From positions 1 through 10,203 of the forward strand of contig DBRE01000007.1 of NCBI GenBank assembly GCA_002305535.1: 10,203 nucleotides of DNA, given 5' to 3'. Shown piece after piece: positions 1-7,054 of the stretch. Positions within the stretch are counted from its first letter, which is position 1. Each line of letters opens with the position of its first letter. The notes under the pieces are model-generated. The model was not told where the DNA came from. It worked only from the letters and a program-made list of their open reading frames with translations, and made no database searches. This DNA is from Syntrophomonas sp. UBA1376 (GTDB taxonomy: Bacteria; Bacillota; Syntrophomonadia; Syntrophomonadales; Syntrophomonadaceae). A program made the translations under genes and the position numbers.

Positions 1-40
1 CAGTAACTAGTTTCTGCTGGTATTGCTGTAAATAACTCAT
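1..40 (-). CDS. 5' end of a probable acyl-CoA:acetate CoA-transferase / acetyl-CoA hydrolase family gene (partial)
   Basis: Only the first 13 codons are inside the window, reading MSYLQQYQQKLVT on the minus strand. A near-perfect ribosome binding site (AGGAGGTC, 46-53) lies directly upstream, so the ATG at 38-40 is a convincing start. The residues resemble the N-terminus of clostridial butyryl-CoA:acetate or 4-hydroxybutyrate CoA-transferases, which begin M-S-[YF]-x-x-x-Y-x-x-K-L-V and move CoA between acyl groups and acetate. That family match rests on memory of a short stretch, so the gene start is firm and the product is tentative. The gene has its own upstream region and a candidate promoter, so it is probably not the last gene of the pgsA operon. 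Confidence 0.5.
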   Translation of the reverse strand, partial: MSYLQQYQQKLVT

Positions 41-123
41 AATATGACCTCCTATATAGCTACGTTCATTATTGTTATCAATGGTGGTAGATGATTAAGT
101 TGTCAGATTATTGTTAATTGTGA

Positions 124-132
124 ATTATATCA
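124..132 (-). promoter_or_regulatory. Candidate extended -10 promoter for the CoA-transferase-like gene
   Basis: The minus strand reads TGATATAAT, a consensus TATAAT with the TGn extension, about 83 bases before the start codon at 40. The hexamer 16-18 bases upstream is not a good TTGACA match, so recognition would depend on the extended -10. The stretch is AT-rich, which raises the chance of a random match. Confidence 0.35.
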
Positions 133-143
133 CATCCTGCTAC

Positions 144-189
144 GACTATAGTATCATGAATTACCATATGTCTCAACCACATTATAGTC
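144..189. repeat. Short inverted repeat between pgsA and the CoA-transferase-like gene
   Basis: GACTATA at 144-150 and its exact complement TATAGTC at 183-189 form 7 bp arms separated by 32 bases, just upstream of the extended -10 at 124-132. A second perfect TATAAT on the minus strand (181-186) overlaps one arm. The arrangement could be an operator or chance in AT-rich DNA. There is no T-tract, so it does not look like a terminator for pgsA. Confidence 0.25.
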
Positions 190-741
190 TTAACCAAAGT
201 TACCATCACTTGGTTCACTGATCTTTAATCGATAAAAGTAATCGATTCCAGAAACTACAGTGATTAAAACCGCCAGATACAGCATCCATAATCCAATGGG
301 AAATGCAAATAACTGTTGAAAACTGGTGTCCAGAATAACCAGTAAGATGGCGACTATCTGACTAATAGTTTTCACTTTGCCCATCCAACTGGCTGGGATA
401 ACGATACCCTGTTCAGCTTTGATAGCCCTAAGCCCTGTGACGGCAAATTCGCGTCCCAAAATAACTATTACCGTCCAACCTGGGATTCTGGCTAGTTCAA
501 CCAAACATATCAAAGCTGCCGTTACCAGCAGTTTATCAGCCAGAGGATCTAAAATGGTTCCTAAAGTGGTGACCTCACGCCTTTTACGGGCTAAATATCC
601 ATCTAAGCTATCGGTTAAAGCTGCCACCGAGAAGATGAGGGCGGCAATATAATCGCCATAAGGAATGCGAACCAAAATGACAACCACAAATATGGGGATC
701 AATATTATACGCATAATAGTAAGACTATTGGGAAGGTTCAT
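190..741 (-). CDS. pgsA: CDP-diacylglycerol--glycerol-3-phosphate 3-phosphatidyltransferase
   Basis: This 183-residue membrane enzyme would make phosphatidylglycerol phosphate from CDP-diacylglycerol and glycerol 3-phosphate, the committed step to phosphatidylglycerol and cardiolipin. The CDP-alcohol phosphotransferase signature is complete: D44, D47-G48, A51-R52, G61, D65 and D69, in the pattern DxxDGxxAR(x8)GxxxDxxxD. Hydrophobic segments lie at about residues 8-24, 30-44, 72-84, 88-100, 125-140 and 145-168. Length is normal for the family. The start at 741 lies inside the end of rimO (17 bp overlap) with a GGAG 9 bases upstream, implying coupled translation. Association with a RodZ/YmfM-like gene matches B. 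subtilis, but cinA and recA, which usually follow, are absent here. Confidence 0.95.
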   Translation of the reverse strand: MNLPNSLTIMRIILIPIFVVVILVRIPYGDYIAALIFSVAALTDSLDGYLARKRREVTTLGTILDPLADKLLVTAALICLVELARIPGWTVIVILGREFAVTGLRAIKAEQGIVIPASWMGKVKTISQIVAILLVILDTSFQQLFAFPIGLWMLYLAVLITVVSGIDYFYRLKISEPSDGNFG

Positions 742-2059
742 GGCTTAGTTCTCCGATCATATCGTAATTGCGTACTCCTACTAAATGTGCCTGTACAAAA
801 TCTCCCTTACGTAGAGGCTGATCACTTTTGACCATAGTGATCCCATCGACTTCCGGAGCCTGGAAATAGCTTCTACCCAGGTATAAATTGGCTGAACTGC
901 GTGATGATATCAATATTTTTTCTGTTCGACCTAAGCGTGCTCTATTTTTCTCGCGGGTGATCCGGTGCTGTATGGACTTGATTTTATCTAAACGTGCTGC
1001 CTTGACCTCATCTGGCACCTGGTCATCCATGTGCATAGCAACAGTATTTTCCTGCGGGGAAAAGGCAAAAGCACCCAACCAATCAAATTCGTATTCCTTC
1101 ACAAAGTCGCACAAACTCTGGAAATCATTATCACTTTCACCGGGGAATCCCACCATCACAGTAGTTCTAAGCACCAGATCAGGCACAGCTGAATTCAACT
1201 CCTGCAAACGATCACGCAGTTCTTGCTCACTATGATGGCGGTTCATTTTGGTTAAAATCGATTGGGAAATATGCTGTACAGGAAGATCAAGGTAAGGTAT
1301 AACATGCTCACTGGCAGCGATGGTCTTGATCATGCCTGAAGTCAAACGAGCTGGATGAAGATACATCAGACGAATCCAATAATCACCGGGAATGGTATCA
1401 AGAGCACGAATCAGTTCTGATAAATCAGCATCGTTACCCAGATCAATTCCGTAAGAAGCGGGATCTTGACCAATGATCACCAATTCCTTTAAGCCTTGGT
1501 TGATAAATCCTTGGGCCTCTTGGACAATATCAGACAAGCTGCGGGATCGTAGCTGACCCCGAATAATGGGGATGGCGCAGTAACTGCAACGGTTATTGCA
1601 TCCCTCGGAAATCTTCACATAGGCTAAACCGGCTGGTGTGGTCAAAATGCGAGGCCCTTGTTCTATAAAGGACTCAGGGGCAGGTTTAACAGCATTGACC
1701 CTTTCTCCAGAAGCTATTTTTTCAATCAACTGATTGATTTCCAGATAAGTGGAAATACCTAGTACTCCATCCAGTTCCGGAATTTCATTTAATAACTCCT
1801 GAGCATGCAATTGGGACATGCATCCGGCTGCTATCAGGTGTCTTAGTAGGCCTTTTTCTTTAAGCCGCGCGGTTCTTAGTATTTGCTCTATGGCCTCTTC
1901 TTTGGCTTCCGTCAAAAAGCCGCAAGTATTGATGATAACAATATCGGCGTACTCCAGGCGATCAATTATGCTATGACCATGTCTTTTAAGTAAACCCATC
2001 ATAATTTCGCTGTCAACGCGATTCTTAGCACATCCTAAACTAATAAAACCGATTTTCAC
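725..2059 (-). CDS. rimO: Ribosomal protein S12 methylthiotransferase RimO
   Basis: RimO is a radical-SAM enzyme that methylthiolates an aspartate of ribosomal protein S12. From a GTG at 2057-2059 the protein is 444 residues and begins MKIGFISLGCAKN, the classic start of the family. The N-terminal methylthiotransferase domain carries cluster cysteines C10, C46 and C80. The radical-SAM CxxxCxxC motif is C154, C158, C161 (CNNRCSYC). A TRAM domain occupies roughly residues 376-440. A GTG four codons upstream (2069-2071) also keeps the frame open, but AGGTGAT at 2067-2073 sits 7 bases before the inner GTG and overlaps the outer one, so I prefer the inner start. The usual QDTxxYG stretch reads QDPASYG here. 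The 3' end overlaps pgsA by 17 bp. Confidence 0.95.
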   Translation of the reverse strand: MKIGFISLGCAKNRVDSEIMMGLLKRHGHSIIDRLEYADIVIINTCGFLTEAKEEAIEQILRTARLKEKGLLRHLIAAGCMSQLHAQELLNEIPELDGVLGISTYLEINQLIEKIASGERVNAVKPAPESFIEQGPRILTTPAGLAYVKISEGCNNRCSYCAIPIIRGQLRSRSLSDIVQEAQGFINQGLKELVIIGQDPASYGIDLGNDADLSELIRALDTIPGDYWIRLMYLHPARLTSGMIKTIAASEHVIPYLDLPVQHISQSILTKMNRHHSEQELRDRLQELNSAVPDLVLRTTVMVGFPGESDNDFQSLCDFVKEYEFDWLGAFAFSPQENTVAMHMDDQVPDEVKAARLDKIKSIQHRITREKNRARLGRTEKILISSRSSANLYLGRSYFQAPEVDGITMVKSDQPLRKGDFVQAHLVGVRNYDMIGELSHEPSQ

Positions 2060-2066
2060 TTCTAGT

Positions 2067-2073
2067 ATCACCT
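2067..2073 (-). promoter_or_regulatory. Ribosome binding site that fixes the rimO start
   Basis: The minus strand reads AGGTGAT, a direct match to the anti-Shine-Dalgarno partner, 7 bases before the GTG at 2057-2059. Nothing comparable lies upstream of the alternative GTG at 2069-2071, which is itself part of this site. Confidence 0.7.
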
Positions 2074-2082
2074 ATTTTATTG

Positions 2083-2808
2083 CTATTCAGCAGCAAATTC
2101 CCTTTCTGTCACCTCACCAGGCAATCCCAGCGGTTCCTGCTTGATCCCATTAAAGGTTATTTCCAAACCTCCGGCATTACCAACCTTAATATATATTAAC
2201 TCATTTCCTTCAAAAGTTCGCTCTTCACCCGCGGGCATCGTCGCAGTATATTGAGCTTCACCATCAACTATCACCGATACCCAGCAGGGTTGGGTTGTCC
2301 TGAGTTCTAGTTTCGCTACCGGTGTCACTGGCGTCGCTGGCGGGGTAGGCGTCGGATCAGGAGTGGAAGTTTGCTCACCTGGCTGGTGGATTCCCGGAAC
2401 CTGGGGTTCGACTTCCTGAGTGCTCCGATCGGCAATGTATCCGACAACATAGTTACCAATCCAAATGGCTAAAACCAGAAATATAATCCCGGCCATTATG
2501 TTGCCCCAGGGCAGCACCACCTTATTAGTTGGTGCTAATGGCTCACTTATTTCAGCCATCTCCACCTGTTCCTCTTCGTAATAGGCTTGTTGTTTGAATT
2601 CACGAGAATATTCATCCTCATTCAAACCAAGTATCTTAGCGTATTTTCTAACAAATCCAGTCGCATAAACCTGGGGAGGTAACACATCGTAGTTTTCCTG
2701 TTCCAAAGCTTCCAGATAATACTTCCGAATTTTGGTTTCCTCTTCGATCTCTTCCAAGGAAAGGCCCTGTCGCAACCTTTCATCCTGTAACTTCTGGCCT
2801 ACTCCCAT
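2083..2808 (-). CDS. RodZ/YmfM-like membrane-anchored helix-turn-helix protein
   Basis: The protein is 241 residues. Residues 5-68 form a Xre/RodZ-type helix-turn-helix domain with the typical G-x-x-L-x-x-x-R-x-x-x-G-L-S-L-x-x-I pattern and an YxTGFVRKYAKxLGL stretch. One transmembrane helix follows at about 101-123, then a Pro/Thr-rich linker (147-163) and a C-terminal beta-rich DUF4115-type domain (about 165-235) outside the membrane. This is the architecture of RodZ, which links the MreB cytoskeleton to cell-wall synthesis and shape. The ATG has a good AAGGGGTGAT site upstream. It sits 23 bp before the rimO start and next to pgsA, as in many Firmicutes. The C-terminal domain carries a single C175 of no obvious role. 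Confidence 0.85.
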   Translation of the reverse strand: MGVGQKLQDERLRQGLSLEEIEEETKIRKYYLEALEQENYDVLPPQVYATGFVRKYAKILGLNEDEYSREFKQQAYYEEEQVEMAEISEPLAPTNKVVLPWGNIMAGIIFLVLAIWIGNYVVGYIADRSTQEVEPQVPGIHQPGEQTSTPDPTPTPPATPVTPVAKLELRTTQPCWVSVIVDGEAQYTATMPAGEERTFEGNELIYIKVGNAGGLEITFNGIKQEPLGLPGEVTEREFAAE

Positions 2809-2859
2809 CCCGAATCACCCCTTACTTATGTACTTTTTTATATATACAAACCTTAATTA

Positions 2860-3813
2860 CTAGTTGGAGGAGGCTGCCCCAACCCCTATTCGAACCGCTT
2901 GCCGAGTGGGATAGCGGTTAGATAGACCGTAGACCAGACCAGCTAATAAACGGGGAATTCCCGTTCTCCAATCAAAAGTCTGTCCGGGTAGCAAGGGGAA
3001 ATCGTATACTTGGGCATCCTTAATAAAGACCAGGTGATTGCTCCCATCGGTAATGACCAGTAAATGATCATCTTTAGCTAACTCCAAACACCTGCTTATA
3101 CACCTGTCCCAAGCTAATGGATCCTGAACTCCCAAAACTACTATGTGATAATGGGTGGTAGCTTCGGAAATATCCTGGTCATCAGCTAGATATCCATAGG
3201 TACATAATTGCGGTATGCTATCTTCCTCCTTATTGTTAAACAGCTGGTAAATCATTGTCTGATAGTGGGGATCAACTACCAGGTATTCGCAATTAAGTGC
3301 CGCCCAGGCCCAAGACTCAAAAGCCTTTTGTATTTCAGCCTCTGCTATAGATTCTTCGTATATTAATTCTTTTTGGGTATAAATACGTCGACAGGTGCGC
3401 CGTTTATTCAGACGCACAATACTACTGGTATCAATATTCAACTGCTGCATTCGCCCTAGTATTTCAGTTGCCAAGTCGTCATTACCAAGTACCGTCATAA
3501 CCTTGGGTCGGATCCCTAGCTCAGAAAATATAGTTGATAGACTTAAAGCTGTACCACTATGACAAATTTCTATTCTGGGCTCAGTTTCATCAACTTCTAT
3601 ACCCAAAAAAATATCACCAATCACTGCAATACTGGCTTGTTCACTAAATACATAGCCTTTGCCTAGCACGGCACCTTTTTTCATTAGGTTGGATATATGT
3701 ACGGCTGCGGAAGATCGAGATATCCTTAAACGACCAGCTAGATCTTCCTGGCTTATCAAGGGGTCTTTTCTCAGTACTTCAAGGATCTCTCTTTCTCTAG
3801 CGGTTAGACGCAA
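2860..3813 (-). CDS. Winged-helix regulator fused to a degenerate PfkB-type sugar-kinase domain
   Basis: The protein is 317 residues from a TTG start, supported by AAGGAG (3821-3826) 7 bases upstream. Residues 1-55 are a MarR/HTH_24-type winged helix (L-T-A-R-E-R-E-I-L-x-x-L, then I-S-R-S-S-A-A-V-H-I) ending in GKGYV-x-SE, the usual junction to a PfkB/ribokinase domain. The rest aligns with PfkB by eye: AVIGDIFLG near 63-71, a glycine/asparagine helix near 86-100, VLGNDD at 108-113 and AGLVYGL at 291-297. Catalytic features are gone. The GAGD motif before AGLxxGL reads T-G-I-P (284-287), so the catalytic Asp is Pro287, and the substrate-side GG-x3-N pattern reads SG-x3-S. I infer a DNA-binding pseudokinase, perhaps a nucleoside or sugar sensor. 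It lies 27 bp after ftsK, in the same probable operon. Confidence 0.75.
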   Translation of the reverse strand: MRLTAREREILEVLRKDPLISQEDLAGRLRISRSSAAVHISNLMKKGAVLGKGYVFSEQASIAVIGDIFLGIEVDETEPRIEICHSGTALSLSTIFSELGIRPKVMTVLGNDDLATEILGRMQQLNIDTSSIVRLNKRRTCRRIYTQKELIYEESIAEAEIQKAFESWAWAALNCEYLVVDPHYQTMIYQLFNNKEEDSIPQLCTYGYLADDQDISEATTHYHIVVLGVQDPLAWDRCISRCLELAKDDHLLVITDGSNHLVFIKDAQVYDFPLLPGQTFDWRTGIPRLLAGLVYGLSNRYPTRQAVRIGVGAASSN

Positions 3814-3820
3814 TATTTTG

Positions 3821-3826
3821 CTCCTT
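3821..3826 (-). promoter_or_regulatory. Ribosome binding site supporting the TTG start of the winged-helix/PfkB-like gene
   Basis: The minus strand reads AAGGAG 7 bases before TTG at 3811-3813. No ATG or GTG further in would keep the winged-helix domain complete, so this site decides the start. Confidence 0.6.
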
Positions 3827-3840
3827 CCTGCTTTAAGGCC

Positions 3841-6081
3841 TTACATTGACCTTTGATTTGCATATAGTTTTTCCAGTTGATCACTGTCTATAAGAACCTC
3901 ACGCTTTTTATTGGCATCCAGTTGTGACACGATTCCTCGGTCTTCCATTAAGTCAACCAAGCGGGCAGCTCGTGCATAACCTATACGGAGTCTGCGCTGC
4001 AATAGTGATACGGAAGCCTTTTCGCTGTCTACAAAAACGGCTACCGCCTCCCAGAATAATTCATCCTCAGGCTCCAGATCCGCTTGCTCCAAAGAAAACT
4101 CCATCTCTTTTAGCTGCGCCTCATCCTCAGATTGGTAGGCTTGTTGCTTGATGAACTCAACCGTCTTGTCAATATCTTGATCAGATACATAGGCACCCTG
4201 CACTCGATAAGGTTTGACTGCCCCCACTGGGAAAAACAGCATATCACCCTTACCCAACAGTTTCTCTGCTCCGCTCATGTCCAATATGGTTCGAGAGTCA
4301 GCCTGTGAGGATACAGCAAAGGCAATACGAGAAGGAATATTAGCCTTTATTACCCCGGTGACCACATCAACTGAAGGTCGTTGGGTAGCAACTATCAAAT
4401 GCATCCCTGCTGCTCTTGCCATTTGGGCCAGACGGCAGATTGAATCTTCTACTTCCACGGGAGCAACCATCATCAGATCCGCCAGTTCATCTATGACGAT
4501 AACTATATAAGGCATCTTTTTATCAGCCGACTGATTATAGCGACCTATGTCGCGTACGCCTTTTTCGGCAAATAGACGGTAGCGCTTCTCCATCTCCGTA
4601 ACCATCCAGCGTAAAATCACGGCAGCTCTCTTGGGATCAGTTACTACCGGACACATAAGGTGAGGTATACCGTTATAAACGGTTAGTTCCACCATCTTGG
4701 GATCGATGAAAACCAGTTTCAATTCCTCGGGGATAGCATTGTATAACAGGCTCATAATAATGCAGTTAAGACATACGCTTTTACCGGATCCCGTTGAACC
4801 GGCAATAAGTAAATGGGGCATATCCGCCAATTTGGCAACCACCGATGACCCAGAGATGTCTTCTCCCAGAGCAAAAGCCAAGGGTGAATTCAGCCGCCGA
4901 AAAGCCGGTGATGACAGCAGACTCCGCAGTCCCACACTCAATATTTTACTATTAGGTACTTCTATTCCAACTGCCGATTTACCAGGGATAGGTGCTTCTA
5001 TACGAATACCTGGAGCAGCCAGATTCAACTGCAAATCATCGGTCAGACTTATAATTCTGCTTACTTTCACTCCCGGTGCCGGGGTCAACTCATACCTGGT
5101 CACCGCAGGACCACAACTTACCTGATTAACCTTGACCCCGATACCAAAATTAGCAAAGGTCTCTTCCAGAACGGAAATACTCTCTTTAATGTTTTTCTTG
5201 TCAATACTTCTCTCAGAACTGATCTCGCTAAGCAATTCCAGGGAGGGTTTTTGATAATTAGGGTTGTCCTCCCTTTTTACTTCCTTTAAGGGTTCTGATG
5301 TAGGTAGAGGGGTAACAGCCTTTTCCCGCCCAATTTCCAAGTCTGGACTTACATTCATTTCCACCCAATTATAGCCTGGTTTTTCTGCGGTTGGAGTTTC
5401 TATGCCGTGATCTATTATTATAGGTTCGGTTCTCCGGGTAGCAGGAACGGGCTTTTCTTCCTCTTCCACTTCATAAAACATGACCTTACTTAGCCAGTCT
5501 TTAGTTTTTGTGAACCAGGTCGTTATAAAAACACCGATTTCTACTAAAGGCTGGTTGATAATAAACAGTAAAGAAATACATATTCCTAAAACCAAGAAAA
5601 TGACTCCGCCTACTTGTCCAACTAGCTGGATAAAAATGTAGGCGATCCCCCCGCCTAACAATCCGCCTCCCATGCCTCTTTGGCCTGCTGTCCAGGGATT
5701 AAGACCAGAGGGTATATCATACAATCCATAGTAGATCAGAACACAAATAAATAAAAGAGACACACCCCACATCCTAATCGACCAAGTTTGCTTGTACATT
5801 CCCAGGTGAATCGCCCAGGCCAAAAGGAGAAACGAAACTACGATAGCCCCTTTACCAAATGCCATTTCCAATCCGACAGCTACTCGCGATCCCATCCAGC
5901 CGATAACCTGAATGTCTTCTGGTATACCCTGAGCTTTACTGACGGATATGTAGATAAAAAGAGCCATAACAAAAGCTATAATGGAAAGGACTTCATTTCG
6001 CAATGTATTCTGTTGAGGTGTTTCTTTCTTTTTAATACGGGTTGGCTTTTTATTAACTTTCCTTTTTTTTGTGGTTGGCAT
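3841..6081 (-). CDS. ftsK: DNA translocase FtsK/SpoIIIE
   Basis: This 746-residue septal DNA pump moves chromosomes through the closing division or sporulation septum. A basic N-terminus (residues 3-20) precedes about four transmembrane helices (30-48, 65-95, 103-120 and 140-176, with a Gly-rich stretch at 136-145). An acidic linker spans about 200-280. The motor follows, with Walker A GSTGSGKS at 428-435 and Walker B IVIVIDEL ending at D531-E532, plus the family's ATQRPS and SRIAF stretches at 565-587. The C-terminal gamma domain (about 672-735) is a winged helix that in this family reads polar KOPS/SRS sequences. ATG at 6079-6081 has AGGAG just upstream. Length is close to B. subtilis SpoIIIE. 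I cannot separate vegetative FtsK from sporulation SpoIIIE by sequence alone; the tepA-ylzJ context favours the SpoIIIE position. Confidence 0.96.
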   Translation of the reverse strand: MPTTKKRKVNKKPTRIKKKETPQQNTLRNEVLSIIAFVMALFIYISVSKAQGIPEDIQVIGWMGSRVAVGLEMAFGKGAIVVSFLLLAWAIHLGMYKQTWSIRMWGVSLLFICVLIYYGLYDIPSGLNPWTAGQRGMGGGLLGGGIAYIFIQLVGQVGGVIFLVLGICISLLFIINQPLVEIGVFITTWFTKTKDWLSKVMFYEVEEEEKPVPATRRTEPIIIDHGIETPTAEKPGYNWVEMNVSPDLEIGREKAVTPLPTSEPLKEVKREDNPNYQKPSLELLSEISSERSIDKKNIKESISVLEETFANFGIGVKVNQVSCGPAVTRYELTPAPGVKVSRIISLTDDLQLNLAAPGIRIEAPIPGKSAVGIEVPNSKILSVGLRSLLSSPAFRRLNSPLAFALGEDISGSSVVAKLADMPHLLIAGSTGSGKSVCLNCIIMSLLYNAIPEELKLVFIDPKMVELTVYNGIPHLMCPVVTDPKRAAVILRWMVTEMEKRYRLFAEKGVRDIGRYNQSADKKMPYIVIVIDELADLMMVAPVEVEDSICRLAQMARAAGMHLIVATQRPSVDVVTGVIKANIPSRIAFAVSSQADSRTILDMSGAEKLLGKGDMLFFPVGAVKPYRVQGAYVSDQDIDKTVEFIKQQAYQSEDEAQLKEMEFSLEQADLEPEDELFWEAVAVFVDSEKASVSLLQRRLRIGYARAARLVDLMEDRGIVSQLDANKKREVLIDSDQLEKLYANQRSM

Positions 6082-6155
6082 CTATCTTCTCCTGAGTGAT
6101 TTGTCTCGTATTCATTAGAAATGCAAGTGAAATTGAAATGATTGGTAACTTACTA

Positions 6156-6374
6156 TTATATTACTCTAGGTACATTTCTCCTGATGAAGAAGAATTCCTG
6201 CTCCGACTGGAAAATACTGTTTCGCCTCAATAACCAGAAAAAAGCCCCAAGCGATATAAAGGCAGAAGGCGCCCAACAGTAATACTGACCATGATTGACC
6301 AGTTTTGAAAACTCCCCTATTGTCCAATAATAAAAACTGCTGCTATCAGAGGCCCAATCAATAACGAGTGTCAT
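6156..6374 (-). CDS. Small unrecognised reading frame, doubtful, possibly the end of a decayed membrane-protein gene
   Basis: From ATG at 6372-6374 (a GTG lies one codon earlier) it encodes about 72 residues with one strongly hydrophobic segment, SAFISLGAFFWLL, followed by two arginines. The upstream AGGG is weak and very close. I recognise no family. It lies directly downstream of sequence that reads as a broken membrane protein, so it may be that gene's last membrane helix left open by chance rather than a working gene. It is rich in Trp, Tyr and Phe, which is odd for a small soluble protein. Confidence 0.25.
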   Translation of the reverse strand: MTLVIDWASDSSSFYYWTIGEFSKLVNHGQYYCWAPSAFISLGAFFWLLRRNSIFQSEQEFFFIRRNVPRVI

Positions 6375-6451
6375 CACTACCCTTATAAACTATGCTCAAG
6401 CGAGGGAGCTGCCTATGACCATTTTAAGATAAAGATGGTAAAGATCAATCC

Positions 6452-6719
6452 CTATCCCACCACCAGCAGAGAATCGATAGCTTTTTCAAAATAGGGCGCT
6501 AGAAATAACCAGCCGGAATAAACCCAACTACAATTAGATAAGTAAAACGTGTAAAGGGACGGCATAGAATCCCATAGTTTCTGGTCAAAAGGCAATAAAA
6601 ACCGCCACCAATGTTCCCATATGCTCTAGGTAGAAGGTATGCTGGGATTCACTGATAGCGGACAAGGGCTGAAATAGAAATTGGTCGGAACTACTCCTCG
6701 TAAGGAACTCAGTCAGACC
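6452..6719 (-). pseudogene. Decayed integral membrane protein gene in the ylzJ-ftsK gap
   Basis: The 457 bp between the small frame and ylzJ contain no long open frame, but two consecutive stretches read like one membrane protein broken by a frameshift. In one frame (6719-6588) the translation is open for 44 codons and includes FLFQPLSAI and EHMGTLVAVFIAF. It then stops at 6585-6587, while the neighbouring frame (from about 6595) continues as LPFDQKLWDSMPSLYTFYL, SGWLFLAPYFEKAIDSLLVV, to a TAG at 6452-6454. After that stop it reads GLIFTIFILKW before another stop. The pattern (Pro-x-Tyr-x-x-Tyr, small loop, long hydrophobic helix) faintly recalls the C-terminal part of PIG-V-like membrane glycosyltransferases, a weak guess. 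No start or full-length family match is visible. Confidence 0.4.
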
Positions 6720-6835
6720 CTAAACCATTCCTGAAATCAAAGTTTATAGACTAGCCAATTATTCCCTTTCATGTTATACCTTGTTGAAGTACAGCATAGC
6801 TTGCGTCGATATCGAATAGGAAAAGGCAAACCCTA

Positions 6836-7054
6836 TTAGATATTGGGTAATAAATCAATAACACTGCCGGGTTGAAATTTTACGTTAATATAATCCATAG
6901 GCTCAGTACTCCTTATATCTATGACCCGAACCTGATTTTGGCCACATACTTCAACCACCAGTTCACCTCCGGAAGGCAGTTTTAGAGAGAACGACTGTTC
7001 AGACTTCTTTTCTTCGGTTCCAAACTCAAAAGGCTCAGGTAAGTATAGAATCAC
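6836..7054 (-). CDS. ylzJ: YlzJ-like protein
   Basis: A 72-residue protein starting MILY from GTG, with GGGGGTG 7 bases upstream. B. subtilis YlzJ has about the same length, the same MILY start and the same position between tepA and spoIIIE. It also has a similar ending, with a Phe-x-Pro-Gly stretch (here FQPGSVIDLL) preceded by a run of the type S-x-P/E-x-x-x-x. The function of the YlzJ-like family is unknown. The start codon overlaps the tepA stop (GTGA), so the two are translationally coupled. No transmembrane helix or signal peptide is visible. Assignment rests on position plus short conserved stretches. Confidence 0.8.
   Translation of the reverse strand: MILYLPEPFEFGTEEKKSEQSFSLKLPSGGELVVEVCGQNQVRVIDIRSTEPMDYINVKFQPGSVIDLLPNI

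Noticed and set aside
2060..2071. GTG at 2069-2071 as the rimO start, adding four residues.
   Set aside because: It would overlap the only good ribosome binding site, which is correctly spaced for the GTG at 2057-2059, and the shorter protein has the usual RimO N-terminus.
4697..5125. Plus-strand open frame of 142 codons inside ftsK.
   Set aside because: It is the complement of the conserved motor domain, has no ribosome binding site and no recognisable protein. The other plus-strand frames in the window are of the same kind.
6082..6155. Search for a promoter directly upstream of ftsK.
   Set aside because: TTGCAT and TTTCAA hexamers exist but no acceptable -10 lies 16-18 bases downstream, so I do not call a promoter.
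6815..6837. Hairpin AATAGG/CCTATT just after the ylzJ stop as a possible terminator.
   Set aside because: The stem is only 6 bp and AT-rich, the loop is 11 bases, and no T-tract follows on the minus strand.
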